A stretch of DNA of 64,000 nucleotides from Kordiimonas lipolytica (GTDB lineage Bacteria; Pseudomonadota; Alphaproteobacteria; Sphingomonadales; Kordiimonadaceae). Positions 36,020-45,647 of the stretch are shown piece after piece (within the stretch, counting starts at the first letter, position 1; each line of letters starts with the position of its first letter). The position numbers and the translations under genes were made by a program. Where the stretch lies: positions 122,034-186,033 of the forward strand of contig NZ_LRUB01000022.1 in assembly GCF_001550065.1 (NCBI RefSeq). The letters are read 5' to 3'. Below the pieces are notes generated by a model. That model was not told the origin of the DNA. It did no database searches and saw only the letters and a list, made by a program, of their open reading frames with translations.

Positions 36020-37767
36020 ATGTTTTTACTGAGTTTCGGACCGCGATTGATGCGGTCCTGGCTGATCTTTCTGCCAAGGGCGACCTGCCGGCTGAATTGG
36101 ACACATCCAATGTGGCCGTAGAACCGCCGCGCGATGCAAGCCACGGCGATATCGCCACCAACGCGGCCCTCGTGCTGTCGAAGCAGGCAGGCAAGAACCC
36201 GCGCGAGATCGCGGGCCTTCTGGCACCGGCCCTTGAAGCCCTTGATGCTGTTGAAAGCGTGGACATTGCAGGACCGGGTTTCATCAACCTGCGGATTTCC
36301 AAAAGCTTCTGGCAGGGCCAGGTAGATGAGATACTGAAGGTTGGTGTCGGCTATGGCAACAGCACAATGGGCGGCGGCGAGCGGGTGAATGTGGAATATG
36401 TGTCCGCAAACCCAACGGGGCCAATGCATGTGGGGCACGTACGCGGTGCCGTATTCGGCGATGCGCTCGCGAACCTGCTGATCAAGGCCGGCTATGATGT
36501 TACCAAGGAATATTACATCAACGATGCCGGTAGCCAGATCGACACGCTGGCGCGGTCTGCGCACCTTCGGTACCAGGAAGCCCATGGCCGCGACATCGGT
36601 GAAATCCCCGAAGGCCTATACCCCGGCGACTACCTGATCCCTGTGGGACAGATGCTGAAGGAAAAATACGGTGACCAATATCTGGATGCACCGGAAGAAG
36701 AATGGCTTGCCCAGTTCAAGGTCGACGCTTCAGGCGAGATGATGAACCTGATCCGGGAAGACTTGGCCGCACTTGGCGTGGAGCATGAGACTTTCTTCTC
36801 AGAACGCACGCTTCATGAAAGCGGCCGTATTCCCGAAGCGATCCAGGTACTTAAGGACCGCGGCCATATTTATCAGGGCGTGCTGGAGCCGCCGAAAGGC
36901 AAGAAGCCGGAAGATTGGGAAGAGCGCGAGCAAACCCTGTTCCGGGCGACCGATTTTGGCGACGATGTGGATCGTCCGCTGCAGAAATCCACAGGTGAAT
37001 ATACCTATTTTGCCGCCGATATTGCTTACCACCACGACAAGTATGTCCGTGGTTACAAGCAGATGATCGATATCCTGGGCGCTGACCATGGCGGCTATGT
37101 GAAGCGCATGCAGGCGGCTGTTAAGGCGCTGTCGGAAGACGGTACGCTGGATGTGCGGCTTTGCCAGATGGTGAAGCTGTACCGCGACGGTGAGCCGTTC
37201 AAGATGTCAAAGCGGTCGGGCAATTTCATCACGCTTCGCGAAGTGGTGGACGAGGTTGGCCGCGACGTGACGCGTTTCATCATGCTGACCCGCAAGAACG
37301 ACGCGCATCTGGATTTCGACTTCAAGAAGGTGATGGAGCAATCAAAGGACAACCCGGTCTTTTATGTGCAGTATGCCCATGCCCGGATTTGTTCGGTGCT
37401 GGCCAAGGCGCAGGATGCTTTCCCGGGCCTTGACGCGTCTGACACCAGCCTGATGAACGCAGACCTTAGCCTGCTGGCCGACGACAGCGAGATCGCCATG
37501 ATCAAGCAATGTGCCGCCTGGCCACGCATGGTTGAAAGCGCCGCTGAAGCGCATGAACCGCACCGTATTGCCTTTTTCCTGTATGATCTGGCCTCCGAAT
37601 TCCATACTTTCTGGAATAAGGGGAATGACAATCCTGACTTGCGCTTTATCATAGAGGGTAACGAGGCGCTGACAAAGGCGCGGATGGCGCTGGTGCGCTC
37701 TGTGGCGTTGGTGATTGCCAGCGGCCTCGGCGTGCTGGGCGTAACGCCAATGGAGGAAATGCGGTAA
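36016..37767 (+). CDS. argS: Arginine-tRNA ligase
   Basis: The 583-aa class I synthetase charges tRNA-Arg. [18 protein letters not shown] carries the HIGH-type signature, and [13 protein letters not shown] is the KMSK-type loop. The N-terminal ADD domain ([15 protein letters not shown]) and the C-terminal anticodon-binding DALR domain (residues about 470-583) are both present. Its start overlaps dgt, and the SPOR gene begins directly after its stop codon. Confidence 0.98.
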   Translation: MNVFTEFRTAIDAVLADLSAKGDLPAELDTSNVAVEPPRDASHGDIATNAALVLSKQAGKNPREIAGLLAPALEALDAVESVDIAGPGFINLRISKSFWQGQVDEILKVGVGYGNSTMGGGERVNVEYVSANPTGPMHVGHVRGAVFGDALANLLIKAGYDVTKEYYINDAGSQIDTLARSAHLRYQEAHGRDIGEIPEGLYPGDYLIPVGQMLKEKYGDQYLDAPEEEWLAQFKVDASGEMMNLIREDLAALGVEHETFFSERTLHESGRIPEAIQVLKDRGHIYQGVLEPPKGKKPEDWEEREQTLFRATDFGDDVDRPLQKSTGEYTYFAADIAYHHDKYVRGYKQMIDILGADHGGYVKRMQAAVKALSEDGTLDVRLCQMVKLYRDGEPFKMSKRSGNFITLREVVDEVGRDVTRFIMLTRKNDAHLDFDFKKVMEQSKDNPVFYVQYAHARICSVLAKAQDAFPGLDASDTSLMNADLSLLADDSEIAMIKQCAAWPRMVESAAEAHEPHRIAFFLYDLASEFHTFWNKGNDNPDLRFIIEGNEALTKARMALVRSVALVIASGLGVLGVTPMEEMR

Positions 37768-38550
37768 ATGAGCGAGAAAGATCAAGCAGGACAGGGCGCC
37801 GACAAGGACGTCCCACCATGGCTTCAACCGGTCCCTGAGGAAGAAGAAGCGGCAGGCTTCTTTGAGGGCAGGAAAACGCTGGTGATCACGGCAGTTGCCG
37901 CGCTCAGCGTGGTTGTGCTGTTCGTGCTTGTGCTTCTTTATCTTTACGATAGCTCGCCTGACGGGCCGCCACGCCGCGTGGTGGCCGAAACTACACCGAT
38001 CAAGACCAAGCCGGCAGAACCGGGCGGCATGGAAGTGCCAAACCAGGACAAGCAGGTGTTTGACCAGGGCGCTGGCGCTGGCGCTGACCGCCTGGCGCTT
38101 GCAGACCAACCGGAAGAGCCGCTGAAGGAACTGCCCGCAGACCCTGAGCCTGCGGTTGAAGACGAAGCCCACGCCGAAGACGAGGCACGCATTGCAGCGG
38201 AAGCGGAGGAGCGCGCGGCGGAAGTTGCCCAGCAAGTTGAGCAAGCCGCGGCGCCAGCTGCCGTTGAGCCAGAACCCGCCGCAGAAGAGCCGGCGGTGCC
38301 CGCAGGTGCCTTTAAGGTACAGTTGGGTGCCTATGGTTCCGAAGAATCCGCCGCGACTGCGTGGCGTACCATTCGCGGCAAGCACCGTGCGGTACTTGAA
38401 GGCCTGTCCCCGGTTTACGAATCCGTCCGCACTGGCGACCGTACACTTTACCGCTTGCGGGTTGGGCCCCTTGAGAGCAGGGCCGCAGCCGATGAGGTTT
38501 GCCTGGGTCTTCGGGCACAGCAGCAGGCCTGCATTGTTGTAAATCCGTAA
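37768..38550 (+). CDS. SPOR domain protein
   Basis: The 260-aa protein is an inner-membrane anchored septal protein. It has a short cytoplasmic N-terminus, one transmembrane helix at about residues 34-57 (TLVITAVAALSVVVLFVLVLLYLYD), an acidic Ala/Glu/Pro-rich periplasmic spacer (about 65-180) and a C-terminal SPOR domain (about 182-260, FKVQLGAYGSEESA). SPOR domains bind denuded glycan strands at the division site. The start codon follows the argS stop with no gap, and nagZ follows within 15 bases. Confidence 0.9.
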   Translation: MSEKDQAGQGADKDVPPWLQPVPEEEEAAGFFEGRKTLVITAVAALSVVVLFVLVLLYLYDSSPDGPPRRVVAETTPIKTKPAEPGGMEVPNQDKQVFDQGAGAGADRLALADQPEEPLKELPADPEPAVEDEAHAEDEARIAAEAEERAAEVAQQVEQAAAPAAVEPEPAAEEPAVPAGAFKVQLGAYGSEESAATAWRTIRGKHRAVLEGLSPVYESVRTGDRTLYRLRVGPLESRAAADEVCLGLRAQQQACIVVNP

Positions 38551-38562
38551 AAGAGTTTTTTG

Positions 38563-39570
38563 ATGATCCCCGCAATTTTCGGCTGTGCCGGCCCGTCGCT
38601 TACTGAAGAGGAACGGGCCTTTTTTGCCAAGGTGAAGCCTGCCGGGTTCATCATCTTCAAGCGCAATGTCGAAGACCCGGACCAGCTTTCAGCCCTGATC
38701 AAGGACTTGAAGCAGACGGTTGGCCGTCACAAGGTGCCGATCCTGGTGGATCAGGAAGGGGGTCGCGTGCAGCGCCTTTCGGAACCTTATTGGCGCAAAT
38801 ATCCGCCGATGACGGTTTTTGGCGATATGGCCCAAAAAGACCCGACGCTAGCCGCGAGCGCCCTTCGCCTGAATACCCGCCTGATCGCCGACGACCTCAG
38901 GCGCGTGGGCATCAATGTGGACTGCCTGCCGGTTCTGGATGTGCGTCAGGGCGATGCTGATCCAATCATTGGCGATAGGGCCTTTTCAAATGACCCCGGC
39001 CTCGTAGCCGCCATGGGGCGCATTGTTGTAGACGCGCTTATGGAAGGTGGCGTACTTCCTGTGATCAAGCACCTGCCGGGCCATGGCCGCGCCAGGGCCG
39101 ACAGCCATCTGGAGTTGCCGGTGGTGGATGCCAGCGTCGCGGAGATGGACGATACAGATTTCGTGCCCTTCAAGGCGATTGCGGACGCACCCTTCGGCAT
39201 GACCGCCCACATCAAATATACGGATATCGATCCCAAACAGTGCGCGACACTGTCGCGTGTGGTGATCGGCCGCATTATCCGCATGAAAATGGGTTTCACC
39301 GGCCTTCTGATGTCTGATGACCTGTCGATGAAGGCGCTTGAAGGCACGTTCGAGGACCGCACGCGCGGCGCCTTTGCCGCCGGATGCGATCTTGTGCTGC
39401 ACTGTAACGGCGATATGGATGAGATGCGGTCCATCGCATCAGCCTGTCATGTTGCCTCAGGAAAGCTTGAGAAACGGCTCGCCACCCTCATATCTGATGC
39501 AGACAGGGCGTCGCGCCCGGACAGGGAAGATCTGCGCCGCCGCTATGATGCCCTGATGGAAAAATTTTAG
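38563..39570 (+). CDS. nagZ: Beta-N-acetylhexosaminidase (peptidoglycan recycling)
   Basis: The 335-aa family 3 glycoside hydrolase removes N-acetylglucosamine from muropeptides in the cytoplasm. GCAGPSLTEEE, DQEGGRVQRL, VDCLPVLDVR, KHLPGHGRARADSH (acid/base histidine loop) and MSDDLSMKAL (nucleophile Asp) are visible. I start at the ATG at 38563; an adjacent TTG just before is less likely. The gene sits between the SPOR gene and an M50 peptidase. Confidence 0.95.
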   Translation: MIPAIFGCAGPSLTEEERAFFAKVKPAGFIIFKRNVEDPDQLSALIKDLKQTVGRHKVPILVDQEGGRVQRLSEPYWRKYPPMTVFGDMAQKDPTLAASALRLNTRLIADDLRRVGINVDCLPVLDVRQGDADPIIGDRAFSNDPGLVAAMGRIVVDALMEGGVLPVIKHLPGHGRARADSHLELPVVDASVAEMDDTDFVPFKAIADAPFGMTAHIKYTDIDPKQCATLSRVVIGRIIRMKMGFTGLLMSDDLSMKALEGTFEDRTRGAFAAGCDLVLHCNGDMDEMRSIASACHVASGKLEKRLATLISDADRASRPDREDLRRRYDALMEKF

Positions 39571-39588
39571 AGTAGACCTGAGGAAACC

Positions 39589-40239
39589 ATGGATTTTCTG
39601 GCCCAAAGTATTCAGATGATTACGCTGATGGCGCTGCCGTTCCTGCTTGCTGTGACGTTGCACGAGGCAGGGCATGCGCTGGCGGCCTACAAGTTGGGTG
39701 ATCCGACGGCCAAGCTGGAGGGGCGCTTGTCGCTCAATCCGGCGGTCCATATCGACCCGATCGGCACTATTGCCATTCCGCTGGTGGCTGTTTTGTTCCA
39801 GTTTCCGTTCCTGATTGGCTATGCAAAGCCTGTGATGATCCAGCCGCGCTACTTCAAGAACATGCGCCGCGATATGGTGATTGTCGCGCTGGCAGGGCCG
39901 ATGGGCAACCTTATCGTGGCGATATTCTTTGCGCTGGTGCTGAAAGCAGCGATGGCCTTTGGTGTGGCTGGCGACGGCTGGCTTTTCCGGACCGCCCAGA
40001 TCGGTATCTTCCTGAACTGTTTGTTCATGGTGTTTAACCTGCTGCCCATCCCGCCATTGGACGGTGCCGGAGTGGTGGAGCAGTTCTTGCCGCATGACAT
40101 GGCGCAAAGCTACCGGTCTATTGCGCCTTTCGGCTTTTTCATCCTGATGGGCATCATTGTAGTGGCCAAGGAAATCATTCTTGTCCCCACTTTGGTGATA
40201 GGATCAGTGATCGCGACGATTGTCGGCGTGCCGTTTTAA
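39589..40239 (+). CDS. Site-2 protease family membrane metalloprotease (M50)
   Basis: The 216-aa protein has five to six membrane helices. The zinc motif HEAGH is at about residues 25-29 in VTLHEAGHALAAY, and the second metal site NLLPIPPLDG is at about 148. There is no PDZ domain, so it is the small M50B type and not RseP. Substrates are unknown. It starts after GAGG and is tightly packed between nagZ and scpA. Confidence 0.9.
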   Translation: MDFLAQSIQMITLMALPFLLAVTLHEAGHALAAYKLGDPTAKLEGRLSLNPAVHIDPIGTIAIPLVAVLFQFPFLIGYAKPVMIQPRYFKNMRRDMVIVALAGPMGNLIVAIFFALVLKAAMAFGVAGDGWLFRTAQIGIFLNCLFMVFNLLPIPPLDGAGVVEQFLPHDMAQSYRSIAPFGFFILMGIIVVAKEIILVPTLVIGSVIATIVGVPF

Positions 40240-40256
40240 CGATATCGTTTGGAAAC

Positions 40257-41093
40257 ATGGAATTCGAAGAAGACACAATCGGGCCAACCCCGCACCGCCA
40301 GGTAGACCCGGCGGATCCGAACCAGCTTGTCCTGCATATGGACGGGTTCGAGGGGCCTCTTGATGTGCTTCTCACGCTCGCGCGTGCCCAGAAGGTGGAC
40401 CTGACGCAAATCTCCATTCTGGAACTGGTCGAGCAGTTCCTTACCTTTGTTTCTGCCGCCAAGCGGCTCAAGCTTGAGCTTGCGGCGGACTATCTGGTGA
40501 TGGCGGCTTGGCTGGCGTATCTGAAGTCCCGCCTGCTGCTGCCGAAGGAAGATGACGACGAGGAACCGTCGGCTGAAGAGCTGGCCTTCCGGCTGCAGCT
40601 TCGCCTGCAGCGGTTGGAGGCCATGCGCGAGGCTGGCGCCCGTCTGATGGCGCGCGACCGTATGGGCCGCGACGTGTTCCGCCGTGGACGCCCCGAGGGC
40701 CTGAAGCTCCTGAAGAAGGGCTCCTACGATGTCACCCTATATGAACTATTGCGCGCCTATGCCGATAACCGTCAGCGGCATTCGATCACGGAAATCCGCA
40801 TCGAGCGTCGCCCGGTCTATCCGCTTGAGGACGCGATTGAGCGCCTTTCGGGCCTGATCGGCGACACATTCACCTGGGCAACGCTTTCTACTTTCCTGCC
40901 GACAGACCTGAAGGATGACCGGCTGCGGCGTTCGGCGCTGGCCAGCATGTTCGCGGCTACGCTGGAGCTGGCGAAAGCAGGCAGGGCGGACCTCAGGCAG
41001 ATGGAAACCTTTGGGCCGATCTACCTGCGTCAACGCCACGATGAAGAAGGCGGACAGGCAGCGGATAGCCAGGCAAACGACAATTCAGAATAA
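40257..41093 (+). CDS. scpA: Segregation and condensation protein A
   Basis: The 278-aa kleisin joins SMC heads and ScpB in the condensin complex for chromosome compaction. The N-terminal part VLHMDGFEGPLDVLLTLARAQKVDL, the DYLVMAAWLAYLKSRLLLP helix and the C-terminal winged-helix part (TFLALLEL-type TLELAKAGRADLRQ) are present. scpB follows on the same strand, and an M50 gene precedes it. Confidence 0.93.
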   Translation: MEFEEDTIGPTPHRQVDPADPNQLVLHMDGFEGPLDVLLTLARAQKVDLTQISILELVEQFLTFVSAAKRLKLELAADYLVMAAWLAYLKSRLLLPKEDDDEEPSAEELAFRLQLRLQRLEAMREAGARLMARDRMGRDVFRRGRPEGLKLLKKGSYDVTLYELLRAYADNRQRHSITEIRIERRPVYPLEDAIERLSGLIGDTFTWATLSTFLPTDLKDDRLRRSALASMFAATLELAKAGRADLRQMETFGPIYLRQRHDEEGGQAADSQANDNSE

Positions 41094-41134
41094 GCCAGTA
41101 CAAAGCCAGAAAAAGAACGATAAGACATTTGAAG

Positions 41135-41899
41135 ATGCAAGAGACGGAAACAACAAAACAGGTCGCTACCGACCCAGAAGTGATCATGCAGCACCGCCGC
41201 ATGGTGGAAGCGATCCTGTTCGCCAGCGAAAATCCGCTGTCGGTTGATGATATCGCTGAACGCCTGCCGGACGGTGTGGATGTGGAAGCCCATATTGAGG
41301 GGCTGACGGAAAGCTATGCGACCGCGGGGGTGAACCTTGTGCGTCTGGCGGGCAAGTTCATGTTCCGCACCGCCGAGGACCTTTCGTTCCTGCTGCGGCG
41401 TGAGGTGGACGAGCCACGCAAGCTGTCGCGTGCGGCGGTGGAAACCATGGCCATCATCGCCTATCACCAGCCGGTGACCCGGGCGGAGATCGAGGAAATC
41501 CGCGGTGTCAGCATTTCCAAAGGCACGCTTGATGTTCTGATGGAAGCAGGCTGGGTGCGCATGATGGGCCGCAAGCGGACGCCGGGGCGGCCGGTAACCT
41601 ATGGCACCACCGAAGATTTCCTTGTCCATTTCGGCATCGAATCGATCAAGGATCTTCCGGGCGTACAGGAACTGAAGGCTGCAGGTTTGTTGGATAGCGT
41701 TGATGTGGCGCTTGAGAAGATGGGCGGCATGCCCAACCCGGCGAAGGCGGTTGAGGAAGCCGAAGGCCAGATTGACCTTGAGGAAGCAATCGCCGCCAAG
41801 GAACGCGCCAGCATTTCAGGTGCCGCTGCTCAGGCGATGGATGCACCTGAAGACGATGTCGCATCCCTTGACGAGGATTCAGACAACAATATGGCGTGA
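41135..41899 (+). CDS. scpB: Segregation and condensation protein B
   Basis: The 254-aa protein has two winged-helix domains: VEAILFASENPLSVDDIAERLP and then LSRAAVETMAIIAYHQPVTRAEIEEIRGVS followed by WVRMMGRKRTPGRPVTYGTTEDFL. These are the ScpB hallmarks. A long acidic C-terminal tail follows. ScpB dimers bind ScpA in the SMC complex. The ATG at 41135 is preferred to the TTG two codons before. Confidence 0.93.
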   Translation: MQETETTKQVATDPEVIMQHRRMVEAILFASENPLSVDDIAERLPDGVDVEAHIEGLTESYATAGVNLVRLAGKFMFRTAEDLSFLLRREVDEPRKLSRAAVETMAIIAYHQPVTRAEIEEIRGVSISKGTLDVLMEAGWVRMMGRKRTPGRPVTYGTTEDFLVHFGIESIKDLPGVQELKAAGLLDSVDVALEKMGGMPNPAKAVEEAEGQIDLEEAIAAKERASISGAAAQAMDAPEDDVASLDEDSDNNMA

Positions 41900-41976
41900 T
41901 TGGCCTTGTGTGCTTCTGCGCACGCCATTACATAGAGACAGGGCCGGGCTGAACCGGCAAAAGGGAGTTAAAACAT

Positions 41977-42204
41977 ATGTTTCCGGGATGGTTACAAATA
42001 GCGCTTGTTGTGCTGCTGATCGTGCTTCTCTTCGGTCGCGGCAAGATTTCAGGCCTGATGGGCGATGTTGCCAAAGGCATCACCAGCTTCCGCAAGGGTC
42101 TGAAGGAAGGCCTTGATGAGCCGGAAGAAGAGCCGAAAGCCGTTGAAAATAAAAAGACCATCGACGGCGAAGTGGTGAAAAGCGAAGAGAAAGACAAGGC
42201 GTAA
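41977..42204 (+). CDS. tatA: Sec-independent translocase subunit TatA
   Basis: The 75-aa protein has an N-terminal membrane helix ([16 protein letters not shown]), the following amphipathic helix ([23 protein letters not shown]) with the conserved FG-type hinge, and a charged acidic tail. TatA oligomers form the twin-arginine transport pore. AAGGGAG precedes the start. tatB and tatC follow in order. Confidence 0.95.
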   Translation: MFPGWLQIALVVLLIVLLFGRGKISGLMGDVAKGITSFRKGLKEGLDEPEEEPKAVENKKTIDGEVVKSEEKDKA

Positions 42205-42252
42205 GCCAACCTTTCTTTACCCCTGCGCAAGCCGGGGCAGGAGCCCGTTTCC

Positions 42253-42606
42253 ATGTTTGATATCGGTGCAATGGAGATTTTCCTTGTAGCGGTCGTCGCG
42301 CTTGTTGTCGTGGGGCCGAAGGAATTGCCGCGGCTGTTGAAGACCGTTGGCGGGCTGGTTCGCCGCATGCGTGAACTGGCGGCTGAATTCAAGGATGGCG
42401 TCGAGCAACTGGCCGCGGAAGCCGAAGAACAGACAGACCCTTTTGCGGAGCTGCGCAAGAAAGAGGGGCTGCGCCCTGGCATGAGCGCGGAAGAGATCAC
42501 CAACCACATTATGCGTAACCGCGAGCGAGAAGCGGCTGAAAAGCCTGAGGGTAAGGAAAAGAATGATTCCGCCCAGCCCGAAAGCGACAAAGGTGACGCA
42601 TCATGA
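42253..42606 (+). CDS. tatB: Sec-independent translocase subunit TatB
   Basis: The 117-aa protein starts MFDIGAMEIFLVAVVALVVVGPKELPRLLKT, the TatB signature with the conserved Glu in the membrane helix and GPKELP hinge. A long amphipathic helix and acidic tail follow. TatB and TatC together bind twin-arginine signal peptides. Its stop overlaps the tatC start (ATGA). Confidence 0.96.
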   Translation: MFDIGAMEIFLVAVVALVVVGPKELPRLLKTVGGLVRRMRELAAEFKDGVEQLAAEAEEQTDPFAELRKKEGLRPGMSAEEITNHIMRNREREAAEKPEGKEKNDSAQPESDKGDAS

Positions 42607-43451
42607 TGGGGCCGGAAGAGTTCGGCGCAGAAGCCGCAAAGCCCGACATCACGGATGAAGATGAGGTGGATGCTAGCAAGGCACCGCTTCTGGACCATCT
42701 GAACGAGCTTCGCTCCCGCCTTATCAAGGTGATGATCGGGATGGCGATTGCCTTTGGTATTGGTCTCTATTTCGCGGATGAGCTGTTCAACATCCTTGCC
42801 AAGCCCTATATGGATGCGACGCAGGCGACAGGCGAAGAACGGCGGATGATCTTCACCTCGCTCACGGAAGGCTTCTTTGTGGACCTCAAGGTGGCGCTTT
42901 ATGCTGCCTTCATCTGTACCTTCCCGCTTTTGGCGTCCCAGATATGGAAATTTGTGGCCCCGGGCCTCTATAAAAACGAACGCCGGGCTTTCCTGCCTTT
43001 CCTGTTGGCGACGCCGATCCTGTTCGCACTGGGGGCAAGCCTCGCCTACTTCATGGTGATCCCCTGGGCTTGGCAGTTTCTGCTGAGTTTCGAGCAGGCA
43101 GGCGGCGGCGGCGCGATCGAGATTGCGGCTGAGGCGAAGGTCAGCGAATATCTCTCGCTGGTTATGCAGATGATCTTTGGTTTTGGCGTTGCGTTCCTTT
43201 TGCCTGTGGCCCTGACGCTGATGGGCCGCGCAGGGATCGTGACGGCAGACGGCTTGCGCGCCAAGCGCCGTTATATGATCGTAGCGACTTTTCTGGTGGC
43301 TGCCTTCCTGACGCCGCCTGACCCTGTCAGCCAGATCGCCCTTGGCATTCCCATGCTGCTCCTGTATGAGCTGTCCATCATCCTGATTAGCGCGTTTGAG
43401 AAGAAGCGCGCTGACGCCATTGATGAAGGCATCGATGACGATGAAATCTGA
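42603..43451 (+). CDS. tatC: Sec-independent translocase subunit TatC
   Basis: The 282-aa protein has six transmembrane helices. The family signature DHLNELRSRLIKV is just before the first helix, TSLTEGFFVDLKVALY and FPLLASQIWKFVAPGLYKNERR follow, and the periplasmic loops are of usual length. It is the receptor for twin-arginine signals. The start overlaps tatB by four bases. Confidence 0.97.
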   Translation: MMGPEEFGAEAAKPDITDEDEVDASKAPLLDHLNELRSRLIKVMIGMAIAFGIGLYFADELFNILAKPYMDATQATGEERRMIFTSLTEGFFVDLKVALYAAFICTFPLLASQIWKFVAPGLYKNERRAFLPFLLATPILFALGASLAYFMVIPWAWQFLLSFEQAGGGGAIEIAAEAKVSEYLSLVMQMIFGFGVAFLLPVALTLMGRAGIVTADGLRAKRRYMIVATFLVAAFLTPPDPVSQIALGIPMLLLYELSIILISAFEKKRADAIDEGIDDDEI

Positions 43452-43496
43452 CCTAAATTCTTAACTGACCTGAATCTTTAAACTGAGACGAGCGCA

Positions 43497-44774
43497 ATGT
43501 TTGATCTGAAATTTATCCGCGAAAACCCTGAAGCTTTCGACAAGGCCCTTGCCCGCCGCGGCGAGGAAGCCAGAGCTGAGGAGATCATCGCGCTCGACAC
43601 TTCCCGCCGTGCGGTTCAGACGGAGGCGCAGGCAGCCCAGGCGCGCCGCAATGAAGCCTCTAAACTGATCGGCAAGGCCAAAGGGCAGGGCAATGAAGCC
43701 GAAGCCCAGGCGCTGATGGAAGAGGTCAGCGGCCTTAAGACGCGTCTGTCCGAAATGGAAGAAGAAGAGCGCGCGCTGGGTGAAAAGCTGAACAACCTGC
43801 TGATGAGCCTACCGAACATGGTCTATGACGATGTGCCGGACGGCGACAGCGAAGACGATAATGAAGAGGTCCGTACCTGGGGCAAGCCAAAGCCGCTCGA
43901 CTTTGACGCCAAGGAACATTTCGACCTGGGCGAAAGCCTTGGCATGATGGATTTTGAACGCGCAGCCAAACTTTCGGGCAGCCGCTTCGTGGTGCTCAAG
44001 GGTGAGCTGGCGCGGCTTGAACGCGCCCTTGGCCAGTTCATGCTGGACCTGCACACTATGGAGCACGGCTATACCGAGATGCTGACACCTGCCATGGTGC
44101 GCGGCAACGCGCTGCTGGGCACAGGCCAGCTGCCGAAATTCGGTGACGACGCGTTCCAGACCAACACGGGTCACTGGCTGATCCCAACATCTGAAGTAAC
44201 GCTGACAAACCTGCATTCCGATGAAATCCTGGACGAGGAAGACCTGCCATTGCGCTTCACCGCCCACAGCCAATGCTTCCGTGCCGAAGCGGGGGCCGCA
44301 GGCCGTGATACCCGCGGCATGATCCGCCAGCACCAGTTCGAAAAGGTTGAGCTGGTGTCTGTGACGGCACCTGACCAGTCAGACGACGAGCTTGAGCGTA
44401 TGCTGGGCTGTGCGGAAGAAGTGCTGAAACGCCTGCACCTGCCGTACCGCGTGGTGAAGCTGTGTACCGGCGATATCGGCTTTGGTGCCCGCCGCACCTA
44501 TGACATTGAAGTATGGCTGCCAGGGCAGGGTAAATACCGCGAGATTTCCAGCTGTTCGACCTGTGGTGACTTCCAGGCGCGCCGCATGAAAATGCGCTGC
44601 CGCCCGAAAGGCGAGAAAAAGACCCAGTTCGTTCACACGCTGAACGGTTCCGGCCTTGCCGTGGGCCGCACCCTGATTGCCGTGATGGAAAACTACCAGC
44701 AGGCCAATGGCACCATCCGCGTGCCAGAGGTACTGAAGCCGTACATGCGCGGCGTCGACGTGATCGGCGGCTAA
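43497..44774 (+). CDS. serS: Serine-tRNA ligase
   Basis: The 425-aa class II synthetase charges tRNA-Ser. It has the N-terminal tRNA-binding coiled coil (residues about 30-100), then motif 2 ([26 protein letters not shown]) and motif 3 ([19 protein letters not shown]). The length is normal. It is followed by surE after three bases. Confidence 0.98.
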   Translation: MFDLKFIRENPEAFDKALARRGEEARAEEIIALDTSRRAVQTEAQAAQARRNEASKLIGKAKGQGNEAEAQALMEEVSGLKTRLSEMEEEERALGEKLNNLLMSLPNMVYDDVPDGDSEDDNEEVRTWGKPKPLDFDAKEHFDLGESLGMMDFERAAKLSGSRFVVLKGELARLERALGQFMLDLHTMEHGYTEMLTPAMVRGNALLGTGQLPKFGDDAFQTNTGHWLIPTSEVTLTNLHSDEILDEEDLPLRFTAHSQCFRAEAGAAGRDTRGMIRQHQFEKVELVSVTAPDQSDDELERMLGCAEEVLKRLHLPYRVVKLCTGDIGFGARRTYDIEVWLPGQGKYREISSCSTCGDFQARRMKMRCRPKGEKKTQFVHTLNGSGLAVGRTLIAVMENYQQANGTIRVPEVLKPYMRGVDVIGG

Positions 44775-44777
44775 GCT

Positions 44778-45560
44778 ATGACAGCCATCAAGCCCACCCG
44801 CATTCTGGTTTCCAACGATGACGGGATCAATGCCCCTGGGATCGAAATTCTGGAGCGTATCGCCCGCCAGTTGACGGATGATGTGTGGGTGGTGGCGCCG
44901 GAAGAAGAGCAGTCAGGCGCAGGCCATTCCCTGACGCTGACCCGCGTGCTGCGCATGCGAAAGCTTGCGGAAAAACGCTGGGCCGTTGCCGGCACGCCGA
45001 CAGACTGTGTGGCCATGGCGCTTAACAAGATCATGACAGATAGCCCGCCCACGCTGATCCTTTCGGGCATCAACCGGGGCGGCAACCTGGCGGAAGACGT
45101 GACCTATTCCGGTACGGTTTCTGTCGCCATGGAAGGTACGCTCGCGGGTATTCCATCCATCGCGCTCAGCCAATGCATTCGCCCTGACCAGCGCACCAAA
45201 TGGGAAACGGCGGAAAAGTTTGCGCCGCAGGTGATTGGGAGCCTCATTGAGATGGGCTGGCCGCAGGACGTGCTGATGAATGTAAATTTCCCGGCGTTTG
45301 AGCCTGAGGAAATCAAAGGCGTCAAGGTGACAGAGCAGGGCGCGCGCCAGATCATGGGCAACCACATCGAGGAACGCACTGACCCGCGTGGTTTCAAATA
45401 TTACTGGTTTGGCCTTGGCCGCGAAGTCGGCCAACCGGGGCATGAGACCGACCTAAAGGCCGTGCGCGAGCAGTGGGTGTCCGTGACGCCGCTTCATCTG
45501 AACCTCACCCACCATGAAACACGCCGGTCCATGAACGAGGCCATCAGCCAGACATTCTGA
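44778..45560 (+). CDS. surE: 5'/3'-nucleotidase SurE
   Basis: The 260-aa phosphatase acts on nucleoside monophosphates in stationary-phase survival. Metal-binding residues are in VSNDDGINAPG, and the loop SGINRGGNLAEDVTYSGTVSVAMEG is typical. The start lies three bases after serS. In many proteobacteria pcm and nlpD follow; here an M23 gene follows and no pcm is between. Confidence 0.96.
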   Translation: MTAIKPTRILVSNDDGINAPGIEILERIARQLTDDVWVVAPEEEQSGAGHSLTLTRVLRMRKLAEKRWAVAGTPTDCVAMALNKIMTDSPPTLILSGINRGGNLAEDVTYSGTVSVAMEGTLAGIPSIALSQCIRPDQRTKWETAEKFAPQVIGSLIEMGWPQDVLMNVNFPAFEPEEIKGVKVTEQGARQIMGNHIEERTDPRGFKYYWFGLGREVGQPGHETDLKAVREQWVSVTPLHLNLTHHETRRSMNEAISQTF

Positions 45561-45647
45561 CGTTGGCCAGATGTCCTTTCGCCGTGCTTCTGCCTTAATG
45601 ATCAGGGAAATATTGCCCCAGTTAACACTTGTGGGTATCTTGAAACC

